From an uncultured Clostridia bacterium (GTDB taxonomy: Bacteria > Bacillota > Clostridia > Oscillospirales > Acutalibacteraceae), in assembly GCA_937898195.1 (NCBI GenBank), contig CALEJD010000061.1, positions 1-8,986 of the forward strand: a stretch of 8,986 nucleotides of DNA. Direction: 5' to 3'. The notes below the pieces were generated by a model. It had not been told where the DNA came from. It ran no database searches and saw only the letters and a program-made list of their open reading frames with translations. Shown piece by piece: positions 1 to 6,306 of this stretch; position 1 is the first letter of the stretch; every line of letters begins with the position of its first letter. A program made the position numbers and the translations under genes.

Positions 1-1899
1 GGTACAGGTGTTGTTAAAATCACTCCTGCTCACGACCCTAACGACTTTGAAGTAGGTCAAAGACATAATCTTCCAATTGTTCGCACATTTACTTATGACG
101 GTCACTTAACAGGTGCAGAAGACAAGAGAATTGCAGACGAGCTTATCGCAAGTGGACGGGCTACTGAAAACGAGCCTGAAGTTCTTGACTGTGGTAAGTA
201 TGCTGGAATGACAACAATGGAAGCAAGAAAAGCAATACTTGAGGACCTTAAAGCAGGTGGATACCTTAAAGAAACAGAACCACGTAAGCACGAGGTTGGT
301 ACTTGCTATCGTTGTCACAACACAATCGAACCAATGGTTTCAAAACAGTGGTTTGTTCGTATGGTTCCTTTGGCAAAACCTGCTATCGAAGCAGTCGAAA
401 AAGGCGAAACAAAGTTTATTCCTGAAAGATTTACAAAGAATTATCTCAACTGGATGAACGGTACTCGTGACTGGTGTATTTCTCGTCAGTTATGGTGGGG
501 ACACAGAATTCCTGCTTGGTATTGTGACGACTGTGGTGAAACAATCGTTTCAAAGACAGAAGTAACTACTTGTCCAAAATGTGGCAGCACACATCTTCGT
601 CAGGATGAAGATACACTTGATACTTGGTTCTCATCTGCACTCTGGCCATTCTCAACACTTGGTTGGCCTGAACAGACAGAAGACCTTAAACATTACTACC
701 CAACAAATACACTCGTAACAGGTTACGATATTATCGGTTTCTGGGTTTCTCGTATGATTTTCTCTGCTCTTGAATACACAGGACAAGTTCCATTTGACAC
801 AGTTCTTATTCATGGTCTTGTTCGTGACGCACAGGGTAGAAAGATGTCAAAATCTCTTGGTAACGGTATCGACCCACTTGAAATTATTGACCAATACGGC
901 GCTGACGCATTGAGATTTACTCTTGCAACAGGTAACAGCCCAGGTAACGATATGCGTTTCTCTGACGAAAAAGTTGAAGCAAGCCGTAACTTTGCTAACA
1001 AGATTTGGAATGCTGCTCGTTTCATCCTTATGAATCTTGATGAAAACGAATATGCACCATATGTTCCAAAGAACCTTGCAATCGAAGATAAATGGATTTT
1101 ATCTAAATACAACGACCTTGTAAAAGATGTTACAGATTCACTTGAAAAATTCGAACTTGGTCTTGCTGTGCAGAAACTCTATGACTTTATCTGGGACGTA
1201 TTCTGTGACTGGTATATCGAAATCGCAAAAATCCGTCTTAACGGCGAGTGTGCAACTGCAAAAGCAACTGTTAAAGCAGTGCTCGTTTATGTAATGTCAA
1301 ATACACTTAAGCTTTTACATCCATTTATGCCATTCATCACAGAAGAAATCTGGCAGACACTTCCACACGATGGTGACTCAATTATGATTTCAGAATGGCC
1401 AGTATTTACAGAAGAGCTTTCATTCAAGGCTGACGAAGCTGAAATGGAAAGAGTTATGACAGCAATTAAGGCTGTTCGTAACCGCCGTGCAGAAATGAAT
1501 GTTCCACCATCAAAGAAAGCAAAGATTTTCATCGAAACAGCTTATGAAAAGACTTTCTCTGAGGGTGCAAACTTCTTCGTAAGACTCGCTTCAGCTTCTG
1601 AAGTTGAACTCGTTAAGGGCTATGAAAATGACGAGGCTGTTGCTATCATCACAGAAGACGCAAGACTCTTTATTCCACTTGACGAACTCGTTGACTTCAA
1701 GGCAGAGTTAGAACGTCTTGAAAAAGAAAAAGCAGGCGTGCTTAAAGAAATCGCATTCGTTTCAGGCAAACTCAACAATGAAAAATTTGTTGCAAAAGCA
1801 CCTGAAGCACTCGTTAACGAGCAACGCGAAAAACTTGCAAAATACAACGAAAAACTCGCAATGCTTGAAGAAAGTATCGCAAAAATAGCAAACAAATAA
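1..1899 (+). CDS. valS: Valine--tRNA ligase (ValRS), C-terminal 632 residues, 5' end outside window
   Basis: Class I aminoacyl-tRNA synthetase that charges tRNA-Val in the cytoplasm and edits mischarged threonine. The frame is open from base 1, so the start, the HIGH motif and roughly the first 250 residues lie off the left edge (full-length ValRS is about 880 residues). In window residue numbers: the fragment opens in the CP1 editing domain with GTGVVKITPAHDPNDFEVG, a typical ValRS signature. Cys pairs at 102/105, 175/178 and 191/194 look like zinc-binding knuckles. KMSKS, the ATP-site loop, is at 281-285 (bases 841-855). A helical anticodon-binding domain follows at about 320-480. Residues from about 566 to the end form the Lys/Glu/Leu-rich coiled coil (tRNA-binding arm) usual for bacterial ValRS. 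The gene ends at TAA 1897-1899, five bases before a terminator stem. Its promoter, possibly a T-box leader as is common for Firmicute synthetase genes, is not in view. No frameshift or missing motif is seen. Confidence 0.98.
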   Translation, partial: GTGVVKITPAHDPNDFEVGQRHNLPIVRTFTYDGHLTGAEDKRIADELIASGRATENEPEVLDCGKYAGMTTMEARKAILEDLKAGGYLKETEPRKHEVGTCYRCHNTIEPMVSKQWFVRMVPLAKPAIEAVEKGETKFIPERFTKNYLNWMNGTRDWCISRQLWWGHRIPAWYCDDCGETIVSKTEVTTCPKCGSTHLRQDEDTLDTWFSSALWPFSTLGWPEQTEDLKHYYPTNTLVTGYDIIGFWVSRMIFSALEYTGQVPFDTVLIHGLVRDAQGRKMSKSLGNGIDPLEIIDQYGADALRFTLATGNSPGNDMRFSDEKVEASRNFANKIWNAARFILMNLDENEYAPYVPKNLAIEDKWILSKYNDLVKDVTDSLEKFELGLAVQKLYDFIWDVFCDWYIEIAKIRLNGECATAKATVKAVLVYVMSNTLKLLHPFMPFITEEIWQTLPHDGDSIMISEWPVFTEELSFKADEAEMERVMTAIKAVRNRRAEMNVPPSKKAKIFIETAYEKTFSEGANFFVRLASASEVELVKGYENDEAVAIITEDARLFIPLDELVDFKAELERLEKEKAGVLKEIAFVSGKLNNEKFVAKAPEALVNEQREKLAKYNEKLAMLEESIAKIANK

Positions 1900-1903
1900 A
1901 CAA

Positions 1904-1933
1904 AAAAGGAATTCTCGTTTGAGAATTCCTTTT
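1904..1933. terminator. Bidirectional intrinsic terminator between valS and tRNA-Ala
   Basis: A perfect 13-bp stem (1904-1916 with 1921-1933) has a 4-base loop GTTT. The left arm starts AAAAGGAATTCTC and the right arm is its exact complement. On the plus strand the stem runs into TTTTCTTTT and would end valS. On the minus strand it runs into TTTTTTG and TTTATTT and would end the tRNA-Ala transcript, whose encoded CCA lies only 4 bases away. Both strands therefore have a stem plus U-tract. Confidence 0.9.
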
Positions 1934-1937
1934 CTTT

Positions 1938-2013
<76 letters not shown>

Positions 2014-2023
2014 GAATGTTCTA

Positions 2024-2052
2024 ATTTTAGCATATTTTGTGCTCGTTTTCAA
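2024..2052 (-). promoter_or_regulatory. Promoter of tRNA-Ala: -35 TTGAAA, 17-bp spacer, extended -10
   Basis: Read on the minus strand, TTGAAA (bases 2052-2047) is followed by a 17-base spacer and TAAAAT (2029-2024). The spacer ends in TGC, giving a TGn extended -10 for the housekeeping sigma factor. Transcription would begin about 3-5 bases before the mature tRNA 5' end, so the 5' leader for RNase P would be very short. Confidence 0.75.
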
Positions 2053-2056
2053 TGAT

Positions 2057-2085
2057 TTGATTTTTTGTTTGATATATGATAAAAT
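2057..2085 (+). promoter_or_regulatory. Promoter of the alpha/beta hydrolase gene: TTGATT, 17-bp spacer, extended -10 TAAAAT
   Basis: TTGATT at 2057-2062 and TAAAAT at 2080-2085 are 17 bases apart, with TGA directly before the -10 (TGn extended type). Transcription would begin near 2092, leaving a 5' leader of only about 20 bases before the TTG start. It stands back to back with the tRNA-Ala promoter; the two -35 boxes are 4 bases apart. Confidence 0.65.
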
Positions 2086-2096
2086 ATATTATCAAA
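2068..2096. repeat. Inverted repeat TTTGATA-N15-TATCAAA across the hydrolase -10 box
   Basis: The 7-base arms at 2068-2074 and 2090-2096 are perfectly complementary, with 15 bases between them. The centre coincides with the -10 hexamer of the plus-strand promoter. The position fits an operator where a bound dimeric regulator would block RNA polymerase. The stretch is very A/T-rich, so a chance repeat is also plausible. No regulator gene lies in the window. Confidence 0.3.
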
Positions 2097-2102
2097 TTTT
2101 GT

Positions 2103-2109
2103 AGGTGAT
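2103..2109 (+). promoter_or_regulatory. Ribosome binding site AGGTGAT that supports a TTG start
   Basis: AGGTGAT matches the 3' part of the full Shine-Dalgarno consensus AGGAGGTGAT and ends 3 bases before TTG at 2113. There is no ATG or GTG start nearby in this frame, so the site decides the start call. Confidence 0.65.
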
Positions 2110-2112
2110 TTT

Positions 2113-3255
2113 TTGGAATTCTTAACAAAGGAATATAGTTTTCCGTCACATTCAGGCTTATGCGATATTTATGCTCAGAGTGCTGCACCCATTGATTATG
2201 GTTCAATAAAGGGTGTTGTGCAGATTTCACACGGTATGGCTGAATATTCAAACCGTTATGCTCGCTTTGCACTTGAACTTTGCAAAGAGGGTTATGCGGT
2301 GTTTGTCAGCGACCATATCGGACACGGCTCATCAATAACAGACCGTGATATGCTCGGCTTTTTTGGTGAAACTGACGGCGAAGAGCATTTTGTTGAAGAC
2401 CTGAAAACTTTGACAGATATAATCAAGGGTGAATATCCTGACTTGCCATTCTTTATGTTAGGTCACGGAATGGGCTCTTTGATTGCAAGAAAATACACAG
2501 CCAAATATGGGTATTTGCTTGACGGTGTAATTTACACAGGCACAAGTGGTGAAAATTCAGCAGTTGGAATTGGTATTCAACTTGCAAATACATATATCAA
2601 GCAAAACGGACCAATGCATCGTTCAGAACTGATTGATACTATCGCTTTTGGTGGTTATAACAGAAAGACCCCCAAAAGAACACATTGCGACTGGGTATCC
2701 CGTGATGAAGAAGAAGTTGACAAATTTATAGCAGACGACCTTTGCGGATATAAATACACAGTCAGTGGTATGAGAGCGCTGTTTAATCTCTTGAAGCAGG
2801 TTTCATCTCGCAGATGGTTTAACTCTGTGCCACTGAGTATGCATATCTTGATGCTTTCGGGCTCAAAAGACCCAATAGGCGATTATGGTAAGGGCGTTGA
2901 AGAGGTTTATAAAAAGCTTAAAAAGACAGGGCATAAGAATGTAACAATGAAGCTTTATGAGGATGCCCGTCACGAAATTCTCAACGAAACAAACCGTCAG
3001 GAGGTTTATGAGGATATTATAAACTGGCTCGACGAAAAGGTTGAACTTCATAAAGAGGTAACAGCACCGGTTGTGCCTGCTATCGACGAGTTGCCGGACC
3101 CAGAAATTTTGGCAGAAATCAACGAGAAAAAGGTTGAAGAAATCTTGGAGCAGGTTGAAGAGATTATTCCAACAACCGAAGACTCAATCGAAGAAAAAAC
3201 AAAAGAAGTCGTTGAAGAAATTATGGCAGAAACCGTTGAAGAAATAATTGAGTAA
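2113..3255 (+). CDS. Alpha/beta hydrolase, monoglyceride lipase / serine aminopeptidase S33-like, nucleophile Ser replaced by Gly, acidic C-terminal tail
   Basis: 380 residues, starting at TTG behind AGGTGAT. Residues about 1-310 match the Hydrolase_4 (monoglyceride lipase, lysophospholipase) family, usually esterases of lipid-like substrates. Visible features are the oxyanion-hole motif SHGMAEYS near 39-46, the family motif DHIGHGSS at 67-74, a likely cap region near 150-235, an acid candidate D253 in GSKDP, and H287 in ARHE as the catalytic His. The nucleophile elbow normally reads GHSMGS; here it is GHGMGS (117-122) with Gly119 encoded by GGA, so a classical Ser-His-Asp reaction is not expected. 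Residues about 311-380 are an added Glu-rich tail with four VEEI units, predicted to be helical. No signal peptide or membrane segment is seen, so it should be cytosolic. It has its own promoter and terminator and is monocistronic. The fold is secure; substrate and activity are unknown, and it may be a non-catalytic or binding protein. Confidence 0.88.
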   Translation: MEFLTKEYSFPSHSGLCDIYAQSAAPIDYGSIKGVVQISHGMAEYSNRYARFALELCKEGYAVFVSDHIGHGSSITDRDMLGFFGETDGEEHFVEDLKTLTDIIKGEYPDLPFFMLGHGMGSLIARKYTAKYGYLLDGVIYTGTSGENSAVGIGIQLANTYIKQNGPMHRSELIDTIAFGGYNRKTPKRTHCDWVSRDEEEVDKFIADDLCGYKYTVSGMRALFNLLKQVSSRRWFNSVPLSMHILMLSGSKDPIGDYGKGVEEVYKKLKKTGHKNVTMKLYEDARHEILNETNRQEVYEDIINWLDEKVELHKEVTAPVVPAIDELPDPEILAEINEKKVEEILEQVEEIIPTTEDSIEEKTKEVVEEIMAETVEEIIE

Positions 3256-3260
3256 AAAAT

Positions 3261-3284
3261 AAGACCTCTCAAGTGAGAGGTCTT
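3261..3284. terminator. Bidirectional intrinsic terminator between the hydrolase gene and the alcohol dehydrogenase gene
   Basis: A perfect 10-bp stem AAGACCTCTC/GAGAGGTCTT (3261-3270 with 3275-3284) has loop AAGT. On the plus strand the arm is followed by TTCTTA after its own TT. On the minus strand the stem is followed by ATTTTTTA, a strong U-tract, so the site ends the long minus-strand gene run as well as the hydrolase transcript. Confidence 0.88.
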
Positions 3285-3299
3285 TTCTTATGCCTTGAA

Positions 3300-4508
3300 T
3301 TATTCTGTAATCATCAATGACTTAACGATTGCTGTCATTTCTTCTTCGCCATAGATTACTGGTACTGGGTAGAGTGGGTTACCTTCTTTAAGTGCACGTT
3401 CTACAATAATAGGAATATCCTTTTCCTGAATTTGTGCAAAGCCCTTTGGAATACCCATTCTTTCATTCATAGCATAGATTTCTGCAATGAATGCTTTTGC
3501 TTTTTCTTCGTCGTTTGCACCCTTGATTCCAACAAGGTCAGCAAGTTTTGCGAGTGAGCCGTAAACTGCACTGCCGTAAGACTCGAGCATTACAGGAAGA
3601 ATAACTGCATTTGCAAGACCGTGAGGGATACCGTATTGACCGCCAAGGTTGTGTGCAACTGCGTGAACATAACCAACATAAGCACGAGTGAAAGCCATAC
3701 CAGCGTAGTAAGAAGCGAGAAGCATATTGTTTCTTGCTTCAATATTTTTACCGTCTGTGTAAGCTGTTTCAAGGTTTTCGAAAATCATTTTTGTTGCCTT
3801 TTCAGCGTACTGAGTTGTTGACTTAACATTTGATTTGCCTATGTATGCTTCAACAGCGTGTGTAAGAGCGTCCATACCTGTTGTTGATGTGATGTGTGGT
3901 GGAAGACCAACTGTAAGTTCAGGGTCAAATACTGCAAATCTTGGACGAAGGAATGGGTCGTTACAAGCATTTTTTTCGTGTGTCTTTGAGTTTGAAACAA
4001 CTGCTGCGAGAGTACATTCTGAGCCTGTACCCGCTGTTGTTGGAACTGCAAAGAATGGTGGAAGTGGACGAAGAATTTTCATAAGACCACGCATTTTTTC
4101 AACGGGTTGATTTGGTTTAACAACTCTTGCTGCTGCAATCTTTGCACAGTCCATTGGTGAGCCACCGCCGAATGCGATAATGCCCTGACAACCGTTAGCA
4201 TTATACATATCTTTTGCTTCTTCAATGTTTTCAATTGTTGGGTTTGGTTGAGTGCCGTCATAAACAACGTATTCAACACCTACGTTATCCATTTCTTCGT
4301 AAAGAGAATTGAGAAGTCCGAGAGAAGTAAGACCTTTGTCAGTTACGATAAGAACTTTCTTAAGTCCCTTTTCTTTGATAAGGTTAGGAAGTTTGCGGAT
4401 GCTACCAGGACCTGTGAGCATAAATGGCTCGCCCCATGGCATAAAGCATTCTGCAATAAACATAACCTTCTGGAAAACTCTGCAATAAGCTTTGTAAAAT
4501 TGATTCAT
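3300..4508 (-). CDS. Iron-containing (group III) alcohol dehydrogenase
   Basis: 402 residues. It probably reduces or oxidises a short alcohol/aldehyde pair with NAD(H) in the cytoplasm, as in fermentative redox balance. The N-terminal Rossmann-like half carries GGGSPMD at 114-120, which binds the dinucleotide pyrophosphate. Asp57 in VTDKG aligns by eye with the Asp that favours NAD over NADP in FucO. The helical C-terminal half has the metal ligands Asp213 and His217 (DALTH), His282 (VHAVAH) and His296 (PHG); the last two are 14 residues apart, as in FucO. The start was placed at 4508 because AAAGGG lies 9 bases upstream. An ATG 18 bases earlier (4526) has only A-rich sequence before it. The gene follows ribF by 27 nt with no U-tract terminator, so read-through from the infB operon is likely. 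The substrate cannot be told from sequence; lactaldehyde, butanol, propanediol or glycerol enzymes share the fold. Confidence 0.93.
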   Translation of the reverse strand: MNQFYKAYCRVFQKVMFIAECFMPWGEPFMLTGPGSIRKLPNLIKEKGLKKVLIVTDKGLTSLGLLNSLYEEMDNVGVEYVVYDGTQPNPTIENIEEAKDMYNANGCQGIIAFGGGSPMDCAKIAAARVVKPNQPVEKMRGLMKILRPLPPFFAVPTTAGTGSECTLAAVVSNSKTHEKNACNDPFLRPRFAVFDPELTVGLPPHITSTTGMDALTHAVEAYIGKSNVKSTTQYAEKATKMIFENLETAYTDGKNIEARNNMLLASYYAGMAFTRAYVGYVHAVAHNLGGQYGIPHGLANAVILPVMLESYGSAVYGSLAKLADLVGIKGANDEEKAKAFIAEIYAMNERMGIPKGFAQIQEKDIPIIVERALKEGNPLYPVPVIYGEEEMTAIVKSLMITE

Positions 4509-4517
4509 AAAACATAT

Positions 4518-4523
4518 CCCTTT
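4518..4523 (-). promoter_or_regulatory. Ribosome binding site AAAGGG of the alcohol dehydrogenase
   Basis: On the minus strand AAAGGG lies 9 bases before ATG 4508. It overlaps the alternative upstream ATG reading, which has no Shine-Dalgarno sequence of its own, so it supports the shorter start. Confidence 0.6.
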
Positions 4524-4535
4524 CATTTTTTATTT

Positions 4536-5420
4536 TTATTTTTGGCTGTTGAAGATTTCAACAGCTAATTTACTGTCTTTGTCGATTTGCTCTTTTAGTT
4601 CGTCTTTTGAACCGAATTTCTTTTCACCACGAATGAATGAGAGCAATTCTACTTTAATTCTTTGGTTATAAAGGTCACCGTCAAAACCTAAAATACAAGT
4701 TTCTGAAAGCACCTTGTCACCACCGATTGTAGGGTGACAACCAAAGTTTGTAACTGATGGATAAATTATTCCGTCAACAGTTGATTGCGATGCATAAACA
4801 CCGTGCTTTAAGTTGATAAAATCAACGGGAAAATGTTGGTTGATGGTTGGAAAACCAAAATATTTTTTACCTATTTTGTTGCCCTCAACCACAAGAAAAT
4901 CATAAGAAAATTTTCTGCCAAGCATTTCGTTTGCTTCGTGAATATTACCATTTTCAAGTGCATTTCTAATGCGAGTTGAACTTATTAGTTGACCGTCATA
5001 AGAAACGTTTTCTGCTTTTTTATAGATAATATCATATTTTTCGCAAAGTTTGGTAAGGATTTCGCTGTTGCCCTGTCCATTCTTGCCAAAATGGAAATTA
5101 TCACCACTAATAACTGCACTTGCGTGAAGTTTGTCACAAAGAATATTTTTAACAAATTCTTCAGGTGAAAGATTTCGAATTTCTTCAAAACTTATTGGAA
5201 CAGGCAAAAGCCCCATTTTTTTTATTGATTCTTCCTTGTCTTCTTTTGTGATAAGCATTGGTGGTGCATACCCTTTGACTGCAACCTGTGGATGACAGTC
5301 AAAAAGAAGGACGGACGGCACAAGACCATCAAAAGCAAATTCTTTAGTAGTTTTTAGTACATTTAAGTGACCTCTGTGTAAACCATCAAAGGTGCCAAGG
5401 GCCAATGCAATTTTATTCAT
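4536..5420 (-). CDS. ribF: Bifunctional riboflavin kinase / FAD synthetase
   Basis: 294 residues, slightly shorter than the usual 305-315. It phosphorylates riboflavin to FMN and adenylylates FMN to FAD in the cytoplasm. The N-terminal nucleotidyltransferase domain (about 1-165) has GTFDGLHRGH at 9-18 (ATP binding), SGDNFHFGKNGQGN at 105-118 and SSTRIR at 147-152. The C-terminal riboflavin kinase domain (about 170-294) has GNKIGKKYFGFPT (180-192), where the Thr of the PT pair is the usual metal/ATP residue, GVYAS (207-211), NFGCHPTIGG (225-234), and Glu240 in ETCIL as the likely catalytic base. The family's usual His after ET is Cys here, a mild variation. The start is ATG 5420, which overlaps the truB stop by 8 nt. 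AGGAGG lies 13 nt upstream; an in-frame TTG nine bases earlier is possible but would leave only 4 nt. The reading frame stays open a further 189 bases upstream inside truB, which is not coding. Confidence 0.96.
   Translation of the reverse strand: MNKIALALGTFDGLHRGHLNVLKTTKEFAFDGLVPSVLLFDCHPQVAVKGYAPPMLITKEDKEESIKKMGLLPVPISFEEIRNLSPEEFVKNILCDKLHASAVISGDNFHFGKNGQGNSEILTKLCEKYDIIYKKAENVSYDGQLISSTRIRNALENGNIHEANEMLGRKFSYDFLVVEGNKIGKKYFGFPTINQHFPVDFINLKHGVYASQSTVDGIIYPSVTNFGCHPTIGGDKVLSETCILGFDGDLYNQRIKVELLSFIRGEKKFGSKDELKEQIDKDSKLAVEIFNSQK
4545..4565 (-). other. Perfect 9-bp RNA hairpin in the last codons of ribF
   Basis: On the minus strand GCTGTTGAA, loop ATC, then TTCAACAGC form an uninterrupted stem (4557-4565 with 4545-4553). 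It ends 6 bases before the ribF stop. What follows is A-rich (CAAAAATAAAAATAAAAA), not U-rich, so it is not a standard intrinsic terminator in either direction. It could be an mRNA stability or processing stem that separates ribF from the alcohol dehydrogenase message, or chance. Confidence 0.5.
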
Positions 5421-6306
5421 CAGAAACAAGCACCCTCCTGACTTCAAGGTCTCCCTTTTCTTCCTTAATTTCACCCAAGCCCAAAAGTTTTCTTTCGGGT
5501 GAATAAACACGATAAACACCAATAGGGTAGTCACCGTGCAATCTGTCATAAGCCAAGCCACCGCCATTATGAAAACGATTCGCCTGTGGCTTTGTAACAG
5601 TAATTTCATTATAACTCAAAAGTGCATCTTCAACAGATGTGAGAACACTTTGAATATTGTTTTCATTAACAAGAGTTTCTAACTCTTCAAGGGTTACGGC
5701 AGTTTCGATTGAAAAGCCGTTTGCACTCGTGCGTCGCAATTCAGTCATAACTGCGCCACAACCTAACTCACGACCAATGTCATCGCAAAGTGAACGGATA
5801 TATGTACCCCCAGAGCAGGTAACATCCATTGAAAATTCAGTACCATCAAAATCATAGATTTCTAATTTTTCAATGGTGATTTGTCTTTGCTCACGAGTGA
5901 CTTCAATACCTTTTCGCGCAAGGTCATAAAGGCGCTCACCGTCTTTTTTCAGAGCCGAATACATTGGTGGTGTTTGTAAAATATCACCTCTGAACCCATT
6001 AGCAACAGATAATAATTGCTCTTCCGTAACAGAAACAGGGGACTGAGTTAAAACTTCACCCGTAATATCAAGGGTATCAGTACTAATACCTAGCTTTACC
6101 CTTGCTGTGTAACTTTTCTTGTGTTCGGGCAAAAGTTCAATGAAACGGGTTGAATGCCCCAGCATAATTACAAGCACACCTGTTGCCATTGGGTCGAGAG
6201 TACCTGTGTGCCCTGCTTTTTTGACGCCGAGAATGCGAGATGCTCGTTTTACTGCCATAAATGATGACATACCCTTTGGCTTGTCAAGACAAATTATACC
6301 CGTCAT
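5413..6306 (-). CDS. truB: tRNA pseudouridine(55) synthase TruB
   Basis: 297 residues, normal length. It isomerises U55 in the T loop of nearly all elongator tRNAs and also acts as a tRNA-folding chaperone. The N-terminus has the family signature GIICLDKPKGMSS (3-15). GHTGTLDPMATGVL (32-45) holds the catalytic Asp38. YSALKKDGERLY and the CSGGTYIRSLCDDIG block with the following ELRRT are the other TruB motifs. The last 55 or so residues form a small PUA-like RNA-binding domain ending in VRRVLVSDE. The start ATG 6306 overlaps the nrnA stop in the form ATGA (4 nt), with AAAGGA 9 nt upstream inside nrnA. The end overlaps ribF by 8 nt. Both overlaps point to translational coupling. Confidence 0.97.
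   Translation of the reverse strand: MTGIICLDKPKGMSSFMAVKRASRILGVKKAGHTGTLDPMATGVLVIMLGHSTRFIELLPEHKKSYTARVKLGISTDTLDITGEVLTQSPVSVTEEQLLSVANGFRGDILQTPPMYSALKKDGERLYDLARKGIEVTREQRQITIEKLEIYDFDGTEFSMDVTCSGGTYIRSLCDDIGRELGCGAVMTELRRTSANGFSIETAVTLEELETLVNENNIQSVLTSVEDALLSYNEITVTKPQANRFHNGGGLAYDRLHGDYPIGVYRVYSPERKLLGLGEIKEEKGDLEVRRVLVSDE

Noticed and set aside
3048..3272. Ser/Thr-rich minus-strand open frame opposite the hydrolase tail
   Set aside because: It is the antisense image of the Glu-rich repeats (GAA/GAG read as TTC/CTC and shifted to TCT), and it runs into the terminator stem.
4509..4526. Upstream ATG of the alcohol dehydrogenase (six extra residues)
   Set aside because: Only A-rich sequence precedes it and its own codons contain the AAAGGG that serves the ATG at 4508. 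It remains possible but is less supported.
4533..4561. Possible adh promoter TTGAAA-N17-TAAAAA on the minus strand
   Set aside because: The -10 lacks the conserved final T and has no TGn extension, and the match falls in an A-rich run, so it is not listed as a feature.
5421..5609. 63-residue N-terminal extension of ribF with a hydrophobic stretch
   Set aside because: It lies wholly inside truB, whose PUA-like C-terminal domain is intact there. RibF proteins begin a few residues before GTFDG, as ATG 5420 does.
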